Source: Acidipila rosea (GTDB taxonomy: Bacteria; Acidobacteriota; Terriglobia; Terriglobales; Acidobacteriaceae). Taken from it: a stretch of 64,000 bases of DNA. The notes beneath the pieces were generated by a model. It saw only the letters and a program-made list of their open reading frames with translations, was not told the origin of the DNA and did no database searches. A program made the translations under genes and the position numbers. Shown here one piece after another: positions 9,280-18,408 of the stretch (position 1 is the first letter of the stretch; each line of letters starts with the position of its first letter). Location of the stretch: contig NZ_SMGK01000003.1 in NCBI RefSeq assembly GCF_004339725.1, forward strand, positions 379,380 to 443,379, written 5' to 3'.

Positions 9280-10518
9280 ATGCTTAACCATTGGATGTCG
9301 ACGATACGCGTTGCCTTTGCCGCACTGAAAACCAATCGGGTCCGCAGCGCACTCACCATGCTTGGCATTGTTATTGGAGTCGCAGCTGTGATTGCGACTG
9401 TGGCCGTTGGCACGGGCGCCAGCCAACGAGTGCAGGCACAGATCGCAAGCATCGGCAGCAACATGATCATCCTTATTCCTGGCAGCCTCACCAGTTCCGG
9501 GATGCAACTCGGCACGGGAACCGTCACCACGCTCACACGCTCCGATGCGCGAGAGCTGAGCGAGCAATGCGCAGATATTAAGGATGCCGCCCCCGCTGTT
9601 CGCGGCGCCGCGTCGGTAATTTATGAGGGCAATAACTGGGGTACAACTATTCTCGGAACGACGCCTGCGTATCTGCGAATTCGAGACATAGCCATTGCGC
9701 AAGGGGAGGCATTGAGCGAGCAGGATGTTGAGAAAGCAAGTAAGGTGGCCCTCCTTGGTTCGACCGTTGTGGAGAAGCTCTATGGCGGCGCAGATCCGAT
9801 AGGAACGATTGTCCGTATCAAACAGGTTCCCTTTATTGTTCAGGGCGTTCTTGCTTCCAAAGGGCAATCCGCAGGCGGGCAGGATCAGGATGATATTGTC
9901 CTGTTGCCGATCACGTCAGCCAAGCAGAAAGTGCTCGGTTTCAAATCCGCCAACGCGGATGCGGTGGATGCAATCCTGATCCAGGCGAGGTCGGGCGACC
10001 AGCTTGATGCTGCGCAGGAAGAAGCCAGAGCATTGCTTCGCCAGCGCCACCACCTGTTGCCTGACGAGGAGGACGACTTCTCGATGCGGAATCTGGAGGA
10101 AATCCTGAAAGCACAGGTCACTTCCTCTCGCATTATGTCGCTGATGCTGGCTGCTGTCGCCTCAGTCTCTCTCCTGGTCGGCGGCATCGGGATCATGAAT
10201 ATCATGCTCGTCTCAGTGAGGGAGCGGACCCGTGAAATTGGACTGCGACAGGCAGTAGGAGCGAAGACCCGCGATATCCTCTTGCAGTTCCTGGTTGAGG
10301 CCACTACCTTATCCATCTTCGGAGGGATTGTAGGAATCATGACGGGAATTGCCACTTCTGTCATCATCTCTCACTTCGCGGGATGGCAAACAGTCATCAG
10401 CCCTGCTGCAGTTCTGCTCGCAGTTGTCTTTTCGGCTTTGGTGGGAATCGGCTTTGGCTTTTACCCAGCCCGTAAAGCTGCCTATCTTGATCCTATCGAG
10501 GCACTGCGCTTTGAATAG
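9280..10518 (+). CDS. MacB-like ABC permease (FtsX-type)
   Basis: 412 residues with the standard MacB-permease layout. There is one N-terminal helix (ALTMLGIVIGVAAVIATVAVG), a large periplasmic domain (about residues 55-285), then three C-terminal helices with the FtsX signature (VGGIGIMNIMLVSVRERTRE, then IGLRQAVGAKTRDIL) and the closing YPARKAAYLDPIEALRFE. It completes the exporter operon started at 7018. Unlike E. coli MacB, the ATPase is encoded separately. Confidence 0.92.
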   Translation: MLNHWMSTIRVAFAALKTNRVRSALTMLGIVIGVAAVIATVAVGTGASQRVQAQIASIGSNMIILIPGSLTSSGMQLGTGTVTTLTRSDARELSEQCADIKDAAPAVRGAASVIYEGNNWGTTILGTTPAYLRIRDIAIAQGEALSEQDVEKASKVALLGSTVVEKLYGGADPIGTIVRIKQVPFIVQGVLASKGQSAGGQDQDDIVLLPITSAKQKVLGFKSANADAVDAILIQARSGDQLDAAQEEARALLRQRHHLLPDEEDDFSMRNLEEILKAQVTSSRIMSLMLAAVASVSLLVGGIGIMNIMLVSVRERTREIGLRQAVGAKTRDILLQFLVEATTLSIFGGIVGIMTGIATSVIISHFAGWQTVISPAAVLLAVVFSALVGIGFGFYPARKAAYLDPIEALRFE

Positions 10519-10552
10519 CGGACCACACCTTCCAGTCGGGAACGTTCGCGCC

Positions 10553-11425
10553 TTACAGACCTTTACAGGTGGGGCACACCGTCAACACGGGGCATGTCGC
10601 AAGCCGAATCACATCATAGGCCACACGCGGCAGCGCCGGTCCTTCGCCCTTGTTCCGTTCATGTACGCCCAGCACGATGAAATCGACACGCTTCTCATGG
10701 GCTACGGCAACGATCGTATCTACCGGAGTTCCTCGTCGGGTGATGTACTCGGAGACGATGGATGGATCTTGGATCTGACTCGCTACCTCCTGAAACCGCC
10801 CTCCGGGGCATTGCGGAGAGGCAGCATCGACCCCATCTTCGTTGACGTGCAGCAGTAAGAGGTGTCCTGCAAGGTAATGCGTGAGTCGCTCAGCATACGC
10901 CACTGCCGCTTGCGATGTTTCAGAGAAGTCTGTGGGTAGCAGCACCCCCCTGAGATGCGTTTCTTCAAGAGCATCCTGCCGAACTCTCGTCCCGACGGTT
11001 AGTACCGGGCATGGCATCGTACGGAGAAGCCGCTCTGCAACCGATCCCAGCTTTTCACTGCTCTTATTGCCTTTGCCACTCGTACCTATCACAAGGAGAT
11101 CGATATTGCGTTCGCCGATAAGCTCCAGCAGCACATCTTCGATAGCGCCTTGTCGCACCATCACTACGTTGCGTACCGATTCATAGCAGAGAGCAGCGTT
11201 GACTTTCTGTAAATGATCTTCGGCAGAATTGATCAGGTCAGCGATAGTCTCTTTCTCGCGCTCTTTCTGCAAAGGCACACCGCATGGATCTACCACATGG
11301 ACGACCAGGAGCTTAGCTGACAAGCTTTTCGCAAACTGCTTGGCATAATTAAGTGCGCCAAAGGAAGCATTGGAGAGATCCGATGCAAGCAGGATCGTCC
11401 TTATCTTTTCAAGGTATTCCGCCAT
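10553..11425 (-). CDS. Universal stress protein, two tandem Usp domains
   Basis: 290 residues holding two Usp folds: residues 1-150 begin IRTILLASDLSNASFGALNYA and residues 155-285 begin LRGVLLPTDFSETSQAAVAYA. The first ends in the ATP-binding-type G-x2-G-x9-G(S/T) pattern (VIGTSGKGNKSSEKLGSVAERLL). The second lacks a clean copy (VLGVHERNKGEGPALPRVAYD). Such proteins bind ATP or AMP in the cytoplasm and support survival of hypoxia or starvation. Its 5' region holds the palindrome at 11528-11543. It is convergent with the ABC permease gene. A second tandem-Usp gene lies at 18409. Confidence 0.92.
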   Translation of the reverse strand: MAEYLEKIRTILLASDLSNASFGALNYAKQFAKSLSAKLLVVHVVDPCGVPLQKEREKETIADLINSAEDHLQKVNAALCYESVRNVVMVRQGAIEDVLLELIGERNIDLLVIGTSGKGNKSSEKLGSVAERLLRTMPCPVLTVGTRVRQDALEETHLRGVLLPTDFSETSQAAVAYAERLTHYLAGHLLLLHVNEDGVDAASPQCPGGRFQEVASQIQDPSIVSEYITRRGTPVDTIVAVAHEKRVDFIVLGVHERNKGEGPALPRVAYDVIRLATCPVLTVCPTCKGL

Positions 11426-11527
11426 GTCGATATCATCCTTCCACAGAGAGGCGTGACGAAATCAAAGTTATACGAGGCGCCTGCTCTTCCTTGCTTTTTC
11501 ACTCTAAGCATAGCCCAGCAGATGGCA

Positions 11528-11543
11528 TGTGATCTTCGTCACT
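11528..11543. promoter_or_regulatory. CRP-like palindrome upstream of the first usp gene
   Basis: TGTGA-TCTTCG-TCACT, in the gap between the AI-2E gene stop (11593) and the Usp start (11425). On the minus strand a TAGAGT hexamer (11501-11506) is at exact class II distance, and TATGCT (11507-11512) is 6 bases closer. The centre differs from the site at 17601-17616 by a single base. Confidence 0.6.
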
Positions 11544-11592
11544 ATCCTTTCTGGTTTATATAAAGCTTTCCTGTCAAACAAGGTTGTTATCT

Positions 11593-12639
11593 CTATGTTT
11601 CCATCCTTCGCCGCCAGATAACCAGAAAGGATTCCGCCACTGTGAAGATGATGGGTCCCAGGATCAGACCGGCAATTCCGAAGAGCCAGATACCCCCGAG
11701 AATAGATAGGAAGACAGGGACTGTATGGATCCGCAATCGTGTTCCCACAAGAACCGGATACAGAAAGTTGTCCAGAGTGCTGATGATGAGTGAGCCGACG
11801 ACAGCCATGATGATTGCTTGTAACCAATGATGAATTGCAGCCAGATAGAGGGCCACTGGTAGCCACACGAGGAAAGCGCCGAAGGAAGGAATCATGGCAA
11901 ACAGCGCCGTGATGAATCCCAGCAAGGCTGCCCCGCCAATTCCCAGGCTTGCAAAGGCAATGCCCGCAACCAGACCCTGAGCGCCTGCGACTAGAAAGCG
12001 CCCGGTCACTATGGCGTTCACCGTATCGGTGATGCGCGCAAGCAGGTACTCTATTTCATTCTCATGGAGGGGTAACAGCGAATGCAGTAGTCCAAGCCCC
12101 TGCTGCTTGTCGCGGTAGAGAAAGAAAAGGATGAATAGCATCAGGATGATCTGCGTCAGCGCGCTGATGGAGCCGCCAACCACTACACCGATCTTTCCAG
12201 CTACAAAGCCTGCGGCTCTCTCGAGAGCCTGGCTGGGGTTGATGTTGTCCAGGGAATATTGCAGGGCAGTTGCTGTTCGGGGGGATCGATTCAAATAATC
12301 ACGTAAGCCCTGTTCGGCGCCTCCACTCTGGAGATTGTGCACCCCGGCCAGCACATGTCGTCCGATTACCTGGCCCAGGAAAAATGATGGCACGATGATA
12401 ATCAGGCTTACAACGATTACGCTGATGCTTGCGGCCAGCGTGCGATTCCTCACTCTTCCTGTGACCCAGCCATGAGGACGCTGGGTCACAATGGCGAGAA
12501 CGATGGCGCCGATTACAGCTGGTACAAAGGGGTTCAACATTATGGCGCAGAGAAGGACGGCAGCTATGGTAAGCAGAAAAAAAGTCAGATCTTTCCAGCC
12601 ATGTTCGTCTGCTGCAAACTTCGGATGATTCGTATCCAT
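11593..12639 (-). CDS. AI-2E family transporter (PerM/YdiK-type membrane protein)
   Basis: 348 residues from the ATG at 12639, which is preceded by GGGGAG at good spacing. The longer frame would run about 100 bases into the ATPase gene. About eight membrane helices are visible. The family's central region (GLRDYLNRSPRTATALQYSL) precedes the conserved C-terminal helices, which contain FITALFAMIPSFGAFLVWLP, the DNFLYPVLVGTRLRIHTVPV loop and GLILGPIIFTVAESFL. Members are exporters of small molecules or sodium/proton antiporters; the AI-2 assignment is often only nominal. It lies 50 bases after the cation ATPase gene and is probably co-transcribed with it. Confidence 0.88.
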   Translation of the reverse strand: MDTNHPKFAADEHGWKDLTFFLLTIAAVLLCAIMLNPFVPAVIGAIVLAIVTQRPHGWVTGRVRNRTLAASISVIVVSLIIIVPSFFLGQVIGRHVLAGVHNLQSGGAEQGLRDYLNRSPRTATALQYSLDNINPSQALERAAGFVAGKIGVVVGGSISALTQIILMLFILFFLYRDKQQGLGLLHSLLPLHENEIEYLLARITDTVNAIVTGRFLVAGAQGLVAGIAFASLGIGGAALLGFITALFAMIPSFGAFLVWLPVALYLAAIHHWLQAIIMAVVGSLIISTLDNFLYPVLVGTRLRIHTVPVFLSILGGIWLFGIAGLILGPIIFTVAESFLVIWRRRMET

Positions 12640-12689
12640 CTGCTCCCCGGCTGCGCGATTTAGAAAACGACTGATGAAAGCTCTCGAAG

Positions 12690-15500
12690 TTATCCGGCTA
12701 TGCCCGATGTGCGTGTGCTGTGCCGGACAAGGTATTTCTTTATTTCTGTCACCCACAGAACGCAGCTGGCCACACCAGCCGCAAGAAGCCACTCGTTACC
12801 ACTTAACTTTACGACGCCGAAGATAAGTCGTGAAATGGAAGTATTCAGCAAAAAATACTGCAATGCGAGCGATCCCAGGATCGCTGCCCAAAGCCAGCGA
12901 TTGCTGAATATGCCGCGAAAGAAGCTGTCTGCATCGGAGCGTGCATTCAGAGAGTTGAAGAGCTGAAAGAGGATCAGCGTAGTGAAGGCGAGCGACCGGT
13001 TGTGCGCCATTGATGAGCTGCTGCTCGGTATGAGGAACATCCATAGGGTGCCTGCCGTCATGACGATGCCAACCACCGTCAGGCTTCTCGCCATGCCGAA
13101 ATTGATCAGCTTCTCACCAGATGGCCTTGGTCGACGGCGCATAATTCCTGGTGCGGCCGAGTCTACGCCAAGCGCAAGTGCTGGAGCTCCATCCGTGACA
13201 AGGTTGATCCAGAGAATCTGGGCCGCCGTCAGGGGTAGTACAAATGTCGCTGCAGTGCTCGTTTCGCGTAGAGAAAGGATGACGGCACTTAGAAACATGA
13301 TCAGCACTTCGCCCAGGTTTGTCGCCAGTAGATAGCGCAGACACTTTCTGATGTTGTCGAAAACGATACGACCCTCTTCAACCGCGGCGACGATCGTAGC
13401 GAAGTTATCATCCGTCAGGATCAGGTCGGCTGCTTGCTTCGATACGTCCGTTCCCGTGATTCCCATTGCGATTCCGATATGCGCTGCTTTCAGGGCTGGT
13501 GCATCGTTCACCCCATCCCCGGTCATGGCTACGATCTCGTTATTCTGCTGCAGTGCTCGTACGATTCGCAGCTTGTGCTCAGGATTGACACGCGCATAGA
13601 CACTGGTGTCGCGCACAGCTTCCGCGAGGTCACTCTCTGAAATCCGATCCAATTCTGCGCCTGAGAGCACACGATCATTTGAGGTGATATTCAGGCTGTG
13701 CGCAATGGCGATTGCCGTATGTGGGTGGTCGCCAGTGATGAGCAGTGTCCGGATGCCTGCAGCTCGGGCCAGTTCGATTGCAGCTCGGGCTTCGGGCCGA
13801 GGCGGGTCCATCATGCCGACCAGCCCTAGAAAAGTCAGCCCTACCTCAAGGCGATGAGGTTCGGTCGCGTCCGTCACATATGCTTCGTCCGACGCGAGGC
13901 GACGGGTAGCAACGCCGAGCGTCCTGAGAGCGCGGCTGGTCAGCGCTTCATTCTCGCGCTCGATCTCGAGCCGGCGCTCTTCCGTCAAAATCCTCGTTTC
14001 GCCGGCGACATACTCGTGCGTGCAGCGTTGCAGCAGGATGTCTGGAGCCCCCTTGGTGAAGAGGCTTCTATCCTCTGCCGCCTCCATCTTTGTGTGCAGT
14101 GTGCTCATCATCTTGCGTTCTGAGGAAAAGGTGATTTCTCCCACCCGCGGATATGCCTTTTGAGCATCCTGCGGCAGTATCTTCGCCTTTCTCGCGGCCG
14201 TCAGCAGCGCAGCCTCTGTGGGATCCCCGAGAATCCGCCACCGGTCTTCCACCTTGCTCAGCTGCGCATTGTTCACCAGCACGGCGCCCAACAGCAGCGC
14301 CTGCACTTCATCGAGATGCCCATCACCCAATCCACTTGCCTGCGAATTGCTTAGGTCGCCTTCAGGAGCGTAGCCGCTGCCGCTGATATCGGTGCGGCCT
14401 GAGGCTGTCATCAGTATCTGTACCGTCATCTCGTTGCGGGTCAGGGTGCCAGTCTTGTCGGAGGCGATCACCGTGGTTGAGCCCAGCGTCTCTACCGCGG
14501 CCAGCTTTCTCACAATCGCGCCCCGGCGCGCCATCCGTTGCACCCCCAGCGCCAGCACCAGCGTGATAATCGCTGTCAGCCCCTCTGGCGTAGCCGCCAC
14601 AGCCAGCGCGATTCCAAAGAGCAGAATCTCCATGCCGGCATGTGCCTCGTGGCCGCGCTGCAAGGCCAGCAGTGTAATCACAACCACTGTGGCGATTACC
14701 ACAACCGCGATGCCGAGCTGTTTACTCAGTTGCTTCAGTTGCTGCTGCAAGGGCGTTGTCTGCTCTTCGGCAGTTTGGAGCATCTCGGCGATCTTCCCAA
14801 ATTCGGTTCTTGGGCCGGTATCCGTTACAACTCCTCGCCCATTTCCAGAGATAACCATCGTTCCTGCGAAAACCATATTTACGCGGTCTCCAATGGCGGC
14901 ACTGTGCGCCACCGGCTCGGTCATCTTGAGTACCGGCAGGCTTTCCCCAGTCAGCGATGCTTCTGACGTGTGGAGGGATCGCGCCTGCAGCAGACGCGCA
15001 TCCGCTGCGATCACATCCCCTTCATGAAGAACCAGCACGTCGCCAGGCACAAGCTCCTCGGCGAGCAGGCGGCGTTGCTCCCCGTCCCGAATCGCAGTCG
15101 CCTCGGCAGGAGCCATCTTGCGCAGAGACGCCAGTGCGCGCTCCGCTCGATCTTCCTGGAAGAATCCCAGGACGGCATTCAGCAGCACGATGGCGAGGAT
15201 AATCAGGGATTCGAAGGGGATCCCCCCTGCGCGCTCAAGCCAGAAGACGACCAGGGATAGCGCTGCCGCAGCCAGCAGCAAGTAAACTTGCGGATCATGA
15301 AACTGCGCCACAAATCGCTGCCAGCCTGGTGTGGGAGTTGTCGCCCGCAGAATATTTGCGCCGTAGAGTCGCTGCCGCTCGCGTACCTCAGCGGAAGTTA
15401 GTCCGGTGACTGCATCAGCGCCAAGATCAGCTAGAACCTGCTGAGCCGGCCGCTCATAGGGGGCCTCATGGAGGCTCGATGTACTCTTCACTGTAGACAT
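12690..15500 (-). CDS. P2-type cation-transporting ATPase (SERCA/CtpF-like)
   Basis: 936 residues, full length. It has an N-terminal cation-ATPase domain, actuator loop SLTGESLPV (182-190), membrane helix 4 motif ATPEGLTAI (303-311), phosphorylation site SDKTGTLT with Asp348, the hinge MTGDGVNDAPA, and helix 6 motif LWINLVTDGAPALALG. Helices 4 and 6 carry the Glu and Asn-x-x-Thr-Asp residues that bind calcium in SERCA-type pumps, so Ca2+ or Mn2+ export is most likely. It heads a minus-strand operon with the AI-2E gene. A palindrome at 15581-15596 and a TATGCT -10 element (15554-15559) at exact class II distance precede it. Related ATPases belong to hypoxia regulons in mycobacteria. Confidence 0.92.
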   Translation of the reverse strand: MSTVKSTSSLHEAPYERPAQQVLADLGADAVTGLTSAEVRERQRLYGANILRATTPTPGWQRFVAQFHDPQVYLLLAAAALSLVVFWLERAGGIPFESLIILAIVLLNAVLGFFQEDRAERALASLRKMAPAEATAIRDGEQRRLLAEELVPGDVLVLHEGDVIAADARLLQARSLHTSEASLTGESLPVLKMTEPVAHSAAIGDRVNMVFAGTMVISGNGRGVVTDTGPRTEFGKIAEMLQTAEEQTTPLQQQLKQLSKQLGIAVVVIATVVVITLLALQRGHEAHAGMEILLFGIALAVAATPEGLTAIITLVLALGVQRMARRGAIVRKLAAVETLGSTTVIASDKTGTLTRNEMTVQILMTASGRTDISGSGYAPEGDLSNSQASGLGDGHLDEVQALLLGAVLVNNAQLSKVEDRWRILGDPTEAALLTAARKAKILPQDAQKAYPRVGEITFSSERKMMSTLHTKMEAAEDRSLFTKGAPDILLQRCTHEYVAGETRILTEERRLEIERENEALTSRALRTLGVATRRLASDEAYVTDATEPHRLEVGLTFLGLVGMMDPPRPEARAAIELARAAGIRTLLITGDHPHTAIAIAHSLNITSNDRVLSGAELDRISESDLAEAVRDTSVYARVNPEHKLRIVRALQQNNEIVAMTGDGVNDAPALKAAHIGIAMGITGTDVSKQAADLILTDDNFATIVAAVEEGRIVFDNIRKCLRYLLATNLGEVLIMFLSAVILSLRETSTAATFVLPLTAAQILWINLVTDGAPALALGVDSAAPGIMRRRPRPSGEKLINFGMARSLTVVGIVMTAGTLWMFLIPSSSSSMAHNRSLAFTTLILFQLFNSLNARSDADSFFRGIFSNRWLWAAILGSLALQYFLLNTSISRLIFGVVKLSGNEWLLAAGVASCVLWVTEIKKYLVRHSTRTSGIAG

Positions 15501-15580
15501 AGCAGCCTGCGGCCTTTCGCTATCTGAAACCTCGAAGCAATTCAGGCGCTCTTAGCATATCCTCTGCCCACAGTCCCTGT

Positions 15581-15596
15581 AGTGACTGCAGTCACA
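15581..15596. promoter_or_regulatory. CRP-like palindrome between two divergent ATPase genes
   Basis: AGTGA-CTGCAG-TCACA. The central CTGCAG is itself a palindrome, so the whole 16 bases are almost perfectly symmetric. On the minus strand, TATGCT (15554-15559) is at class II spacing. On the plus strand, TACGAT (15619-15624) is within one base of it. One site could therefore activate both ATPase genes. Confidence 0.62.
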
Positions 15597-15683
15597 GAAA
15601 TAAAGCAGCACGCAAGTCTACGATGACGAATATTGAAGCAGTTTCGCGACTGCGTGCAATCATGTACTCTCTCCACCATCGCA

Positions 15684-17564
15684 ATGACGTCCAAGTCGAC
15701 ACAAATCGCAGGTGACTCGCTTGCACGCAATCTGGTGCGCGCCTGGAACAGTATCTCGGCCATTCTCTCTTTTGCAGCCATTGTTCTGCATCTGGTTCTC
15801 CGTTATGGGTTCTCCGTCACGGGCTATGCGGCGAGCGTTCCACTGTGGATAGCTATTATCGCAGGGGGCGTCCCCCTGCTCTATGAATTATCCCGCCAGG
15901 CATTGAAGCGGCAGTTTGGATCAGACTTCCTTGCCGGACTCTCGATCGTGACCGCCACGTTGATGGGCGAGTTTCTGGTGGCGACCATTATCGTCCTCAT
16001 GTTGTCTGGCGGGCAGGCGCTTGAGGCCTACGCAACGCAACGTGCCTCTTCGGTCCTCAATGCGCTGGCTCGCCGCATGCCCAGCGTAGCCCACCGCATC
16101 GCGGGTGACATGACCTCGGATATTCCGGTAGGCGACATTCAGGTTGGCGACCGGCTCATTATTTACCCGCATGAAATCTGTCCCGTGGATGGCGTTGTCG
16201 AGTCCGGCAGCGGAACCATGGACGAGTCCTTCCTCACTGGCGAGCCCTTCCGGATGCGAAAGACCTCCGGTTCCCAGGTCATCTCCGGCGCGCTGAACGA
16301 GGACGCCGTCCTGACCATCGTTGCGGAGAAGCTCGCCGTAGACTCACGCTACGCACGCATCATGGAAGTGATGCAGCGCGCCGAGCAGAATCCACCGCGC
16401 ATTCGCCGCCTGGCGGACCGCCTTGGAGCTATCTACACGCCAATCGCGATCGCAGTCGCAGCGGCAGGTTGGCTCTTCAGCGGCAATCCGGAACGCTTTC
16501 TCGCTGTCATCGTCATCGCCACTCCGTGCCCGCTGCTACTGGCGATCCCCGTCTCCATCATTGGAGCCATTTCTCTCTCGGCCAAGCGAGGCATCGTCAT
16601 CAAGAAGCCGGTCATCCTCGAACAGGTCGGGGAGATTCGAACCATGTTCTTTGACAAGACCGGAACCCTTACTCATGGGGAGCCTGTCGTTACGGATATC
16701 ATCAGCTTCTCCGGCGCAGAGAGCAGCGACGTGCTCGCACTCGCAGCCAGCCTGGAACAATACTCCAAGCACCCGCTGGCCGGCGCCATACTCCGTGCTG
16801 CACAGGAGAAGAACCTCGCGCTCCAGCCGGTTAAGGAGATCAGTGAAAAGCCCGGGGAGGGCCTGCGCGGCAACATCGCAGGGAGATCGGTGCTGGTTAC
16901 CGGCCGGCGCAGCCTCCGCCCTGAGCTGGCGGCGCTGCTTCCCGTTAACGCATCCGGCATGGAGTGCATCGTTCTTGTGGACGATCGCCTGGCGGCCCTC
17001 TTCAAGTTTCACGACCGGCCACGTAAGGAAGGCAGCCGCTTCATTCGTCATCTAAGACCTATGCATCATGTCAGGCATCTGGTGATTCTGTCCGGCGATC
17101 GTGGAAGCGAAGTCGAGCACCTCGCCGATATAGTCGGGATCGAAGATGCCCGGTCCAGCCTCACCCCTGAACAGAAGCTCAATATTGTGCGTGAGGAGAC
17201 CGCGAAAGAAGCCACCCTTTTCCTCGGCGATGGCATCAATGATGCACCTGCCATGATGGCTGCAACCGTGGGCGTTTCCTTTGGTCAGAACAGTGATATT
17301 ACCTCTGAGGCAGCAGGCGCCGTCATCCTCGAGCCCACCCTTGGCAAGGTTGATGAGCTTCTTCACATAGGCATCCGTATGCGCCGGATTGCACTGCAGA
17401 GTGCTATTGGCGGTATGGTGCTCAGCACGGCAGGTATGATCGCTGCGGCTCTTGGCTATCTTCCGCCCTTGGCTGGCGCCATCGGCCAGGAGGTCATCGA
17501 CGTGCTCGCGGTCCTTAATGCCGTCCGCGCATCCATTCCTTCCCGCGATCTGCAGGACTTTTAA
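15684..17564 (+). CDS. P1B-type heavy-metal ATPase with a TPC motif
   Basis: 626 residues from the ATG at 15684; a TTG at 15633 would add 17. No N-terminal metal-binding domain is present. Core motifs are TGEP (185-188), TPCPLLLAIPV in the metal-binding helix (280-290), DKTGTLTHGE with Asp324, SKHPLAGAIL (the P1B His-Pro motif) and GDGINDAPAMM. The ion-site motif is TPC, not the CPC of Cu or Zn pumps or the SPC of Co pumps, so the metal is uncertain; TPC variants have been linked to other first-row metals. It is divergent from the P2 ATPase and shares the palindrome at 15581. The ATG lacks a clear Shine-Dalgarno sequence. Confidence 0.9.
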   Translation: MTSKSTQIAGDSLARNLVRAWNSISAILSFAAIVLHLVLRYGFSVTGYAASVPLWIAIIAGGVPLLYELSRQALKRQFGSDFLAGLSIVTATLMGEFLVATIIVLMLSGGQALEAYATQRASSVLNALARRMPSVAHRIAGDMTSDIPVGDIQVGDRLIIYPHEICPVDGVVESGSGTMDESFLTGEPFRMRKTSGSQVISGALNEDAVLTIVAEKLAVDSRYARIMEVMQRAEQNPPRIRRLADRLGAIYTPIAIAVAAAGWLFSGNPERFLAVIVIATPCPLLLAIPVSIIGAISLSAKRGIVIKKPVILEQVGEIRTMFFDKTGTLTHGEPVVTDIISFSGAESSDVLALAASLEQYSKHPLAGAILRAAQEKNLALQPVKEISEKPGEGLRGNIAGRSVLVTGRRSLRPELAALLPVNASGMECIVLVDDRLAALFKFHDRPRKEGSRFIRHLRPMHHVRHLVILSGDRGSEVEHLADIVGIEDARSSLTPEQKLNIVREETAKEATLFLGDGINDAPAMMAATVGVSFGQNSDITSEAAGAVILEPTLGKVDELLHIGIRMRRIALQSAIGGMVLSTAGMIAAALGYLPPLAGAIGQEVIDVLAVLNAVRASIPSRDLQDF

Positions 17565-17600
17565 GCATAGGCTCTCCTCAAATGTTCGCGACCTGTCTGT

Positions 17601-17616
17601 GGTGATCTTCATCACA
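17601..17616. promoter_or_regulatory. CRP-like palindrome upstream of a small membrane protein
   Basis: GGTGA-TCTTCA-TCACA, 15 of 16 positions matching nGTGA-N6-TCACA symmetry, centred 80 bases upstream of the ATG at 17689. A weak -10 (TACTCT, 17639-17644) follows at about class II distance. Confidence 0.6.
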
Positions 17617-17688
17617 TCCTGCCACACGTCTGGATCGCTACTCTGGCACTACGCGAGAATGTAAATTTCGCTCGGGCGAGAAAACGTC

Positions 17689-18297
17689 ATGCAATCGGAA
17701 CTTAAACTTCACCGCTTCGTTATCACCACCGTCGTCACTCTGCTGATCGCCTTTATCGCCGCACTGATTTACCTCAATCCAACGCTAGCCAATCAGCGCC
17801 TGGAGGTCGTTGCCTCTTTAGTCCTCGTCGTCCTCGTGGCGGCCGCCTTCGTCACCATAGGCCTTGTAGAAGGAACGATCGCCTTTCAGTTCGGCACCGC
17901 CCACAAGCGGGAACTGGTGGTCTATCTCGCACTGGGGCTGCTATCCATCGGTACCGGCCTTTACCTTGCGCTCTCCCGCCAGGCATCCCTGCATACGGTG
18001 GCCCTGGTCGTTGCTCCTCACGCATTCCTCTTCGGGCTGGGGGAATTGCGCATTGCTCATCACCTGGAGCATCATCGCGCGATCCGGCGGGCGCTCTACC
18101 TCTGTGGAGCCTTTGAGATAGTTCTCGGGATTTCACTTCTCAGTGGAGGCGATCTTTCGAACGAGCACATGGCAATGCTGCTTGGCTATGTCGCGATTCT
18201 TTCCACTCTCCAGCTCTTGCCTTTTCTCTTTTTCCGGCTGTCTCATCGCCCCCGCCACACGGATTCTACTGGTGATCTCCCGCTCGGCGGCCACTGA
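17689..18297 (+). CDS. Six-helix membrane protein of unknown function
   Basis: 202 residues with six predicted membrane segments in pairs (about 9-28, 38-60, 73-92, 100-117, 130-150, 160-180) and a hydrophilic tail. The three-pair layout resembles small HdeD- or DUF308-like membrane proteins, but I cannot confirm homology. It follows the P1B ATPase gene after 124 bases but has its own palindrome at 17601-17616. Another palindrome follows it, before the Usp gene. It is probably part of the stress regulon; the function is unknown. Confidence 0.75.
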   Translation: MQSELKLHRFVITTVVTLLIAFIAALIYLNPTLANQRLEVVASLVLVVLVAAAFVTIGLVEGTIAFQFGTAHKRELVVYLALGLLSIGTGLYLALSRQASLHTVALVVAPHAFLFGLGELRIAHHLEHHRAIRRALYLCGAFEIVLGISLLSGGDLSNEHMAMLLGYVAILSTLQLLPFLFFRLSHRPRHTDSTGDLPLGGH

Positions 18298-18339
18298 ATA
18301 CAGCTCGAAAGCAACTGACCCATCTGCCAGGAAGACCTG

Positions 18340-18355
18340 AGTGATCCTCATCACA
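18340..18355. promoter_or_regulatory. CRP-like palindrome upstream of the second usp gene
   Basis: AGTGA-TCCTCA-TCACA, 53 bases before the ATG at 18409. No convincing -10 hexamer stands at the class II position, so the promoter is less clear here than at the other sites. Confidence 0.55.
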
Positions 18356-18408
18356 GACTGCGCTGGCCTTTGACGCCCAAGCTGGGCGTGTGTCCTGGAG
18401 ACCATGCC

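Noticed and set aside
11452..11466. CGTGA-CGAAA-TCAAA near the usp start
   Set aside because: Only a 5-base spacer and a poor second half, so it does not fit the palindrome set.
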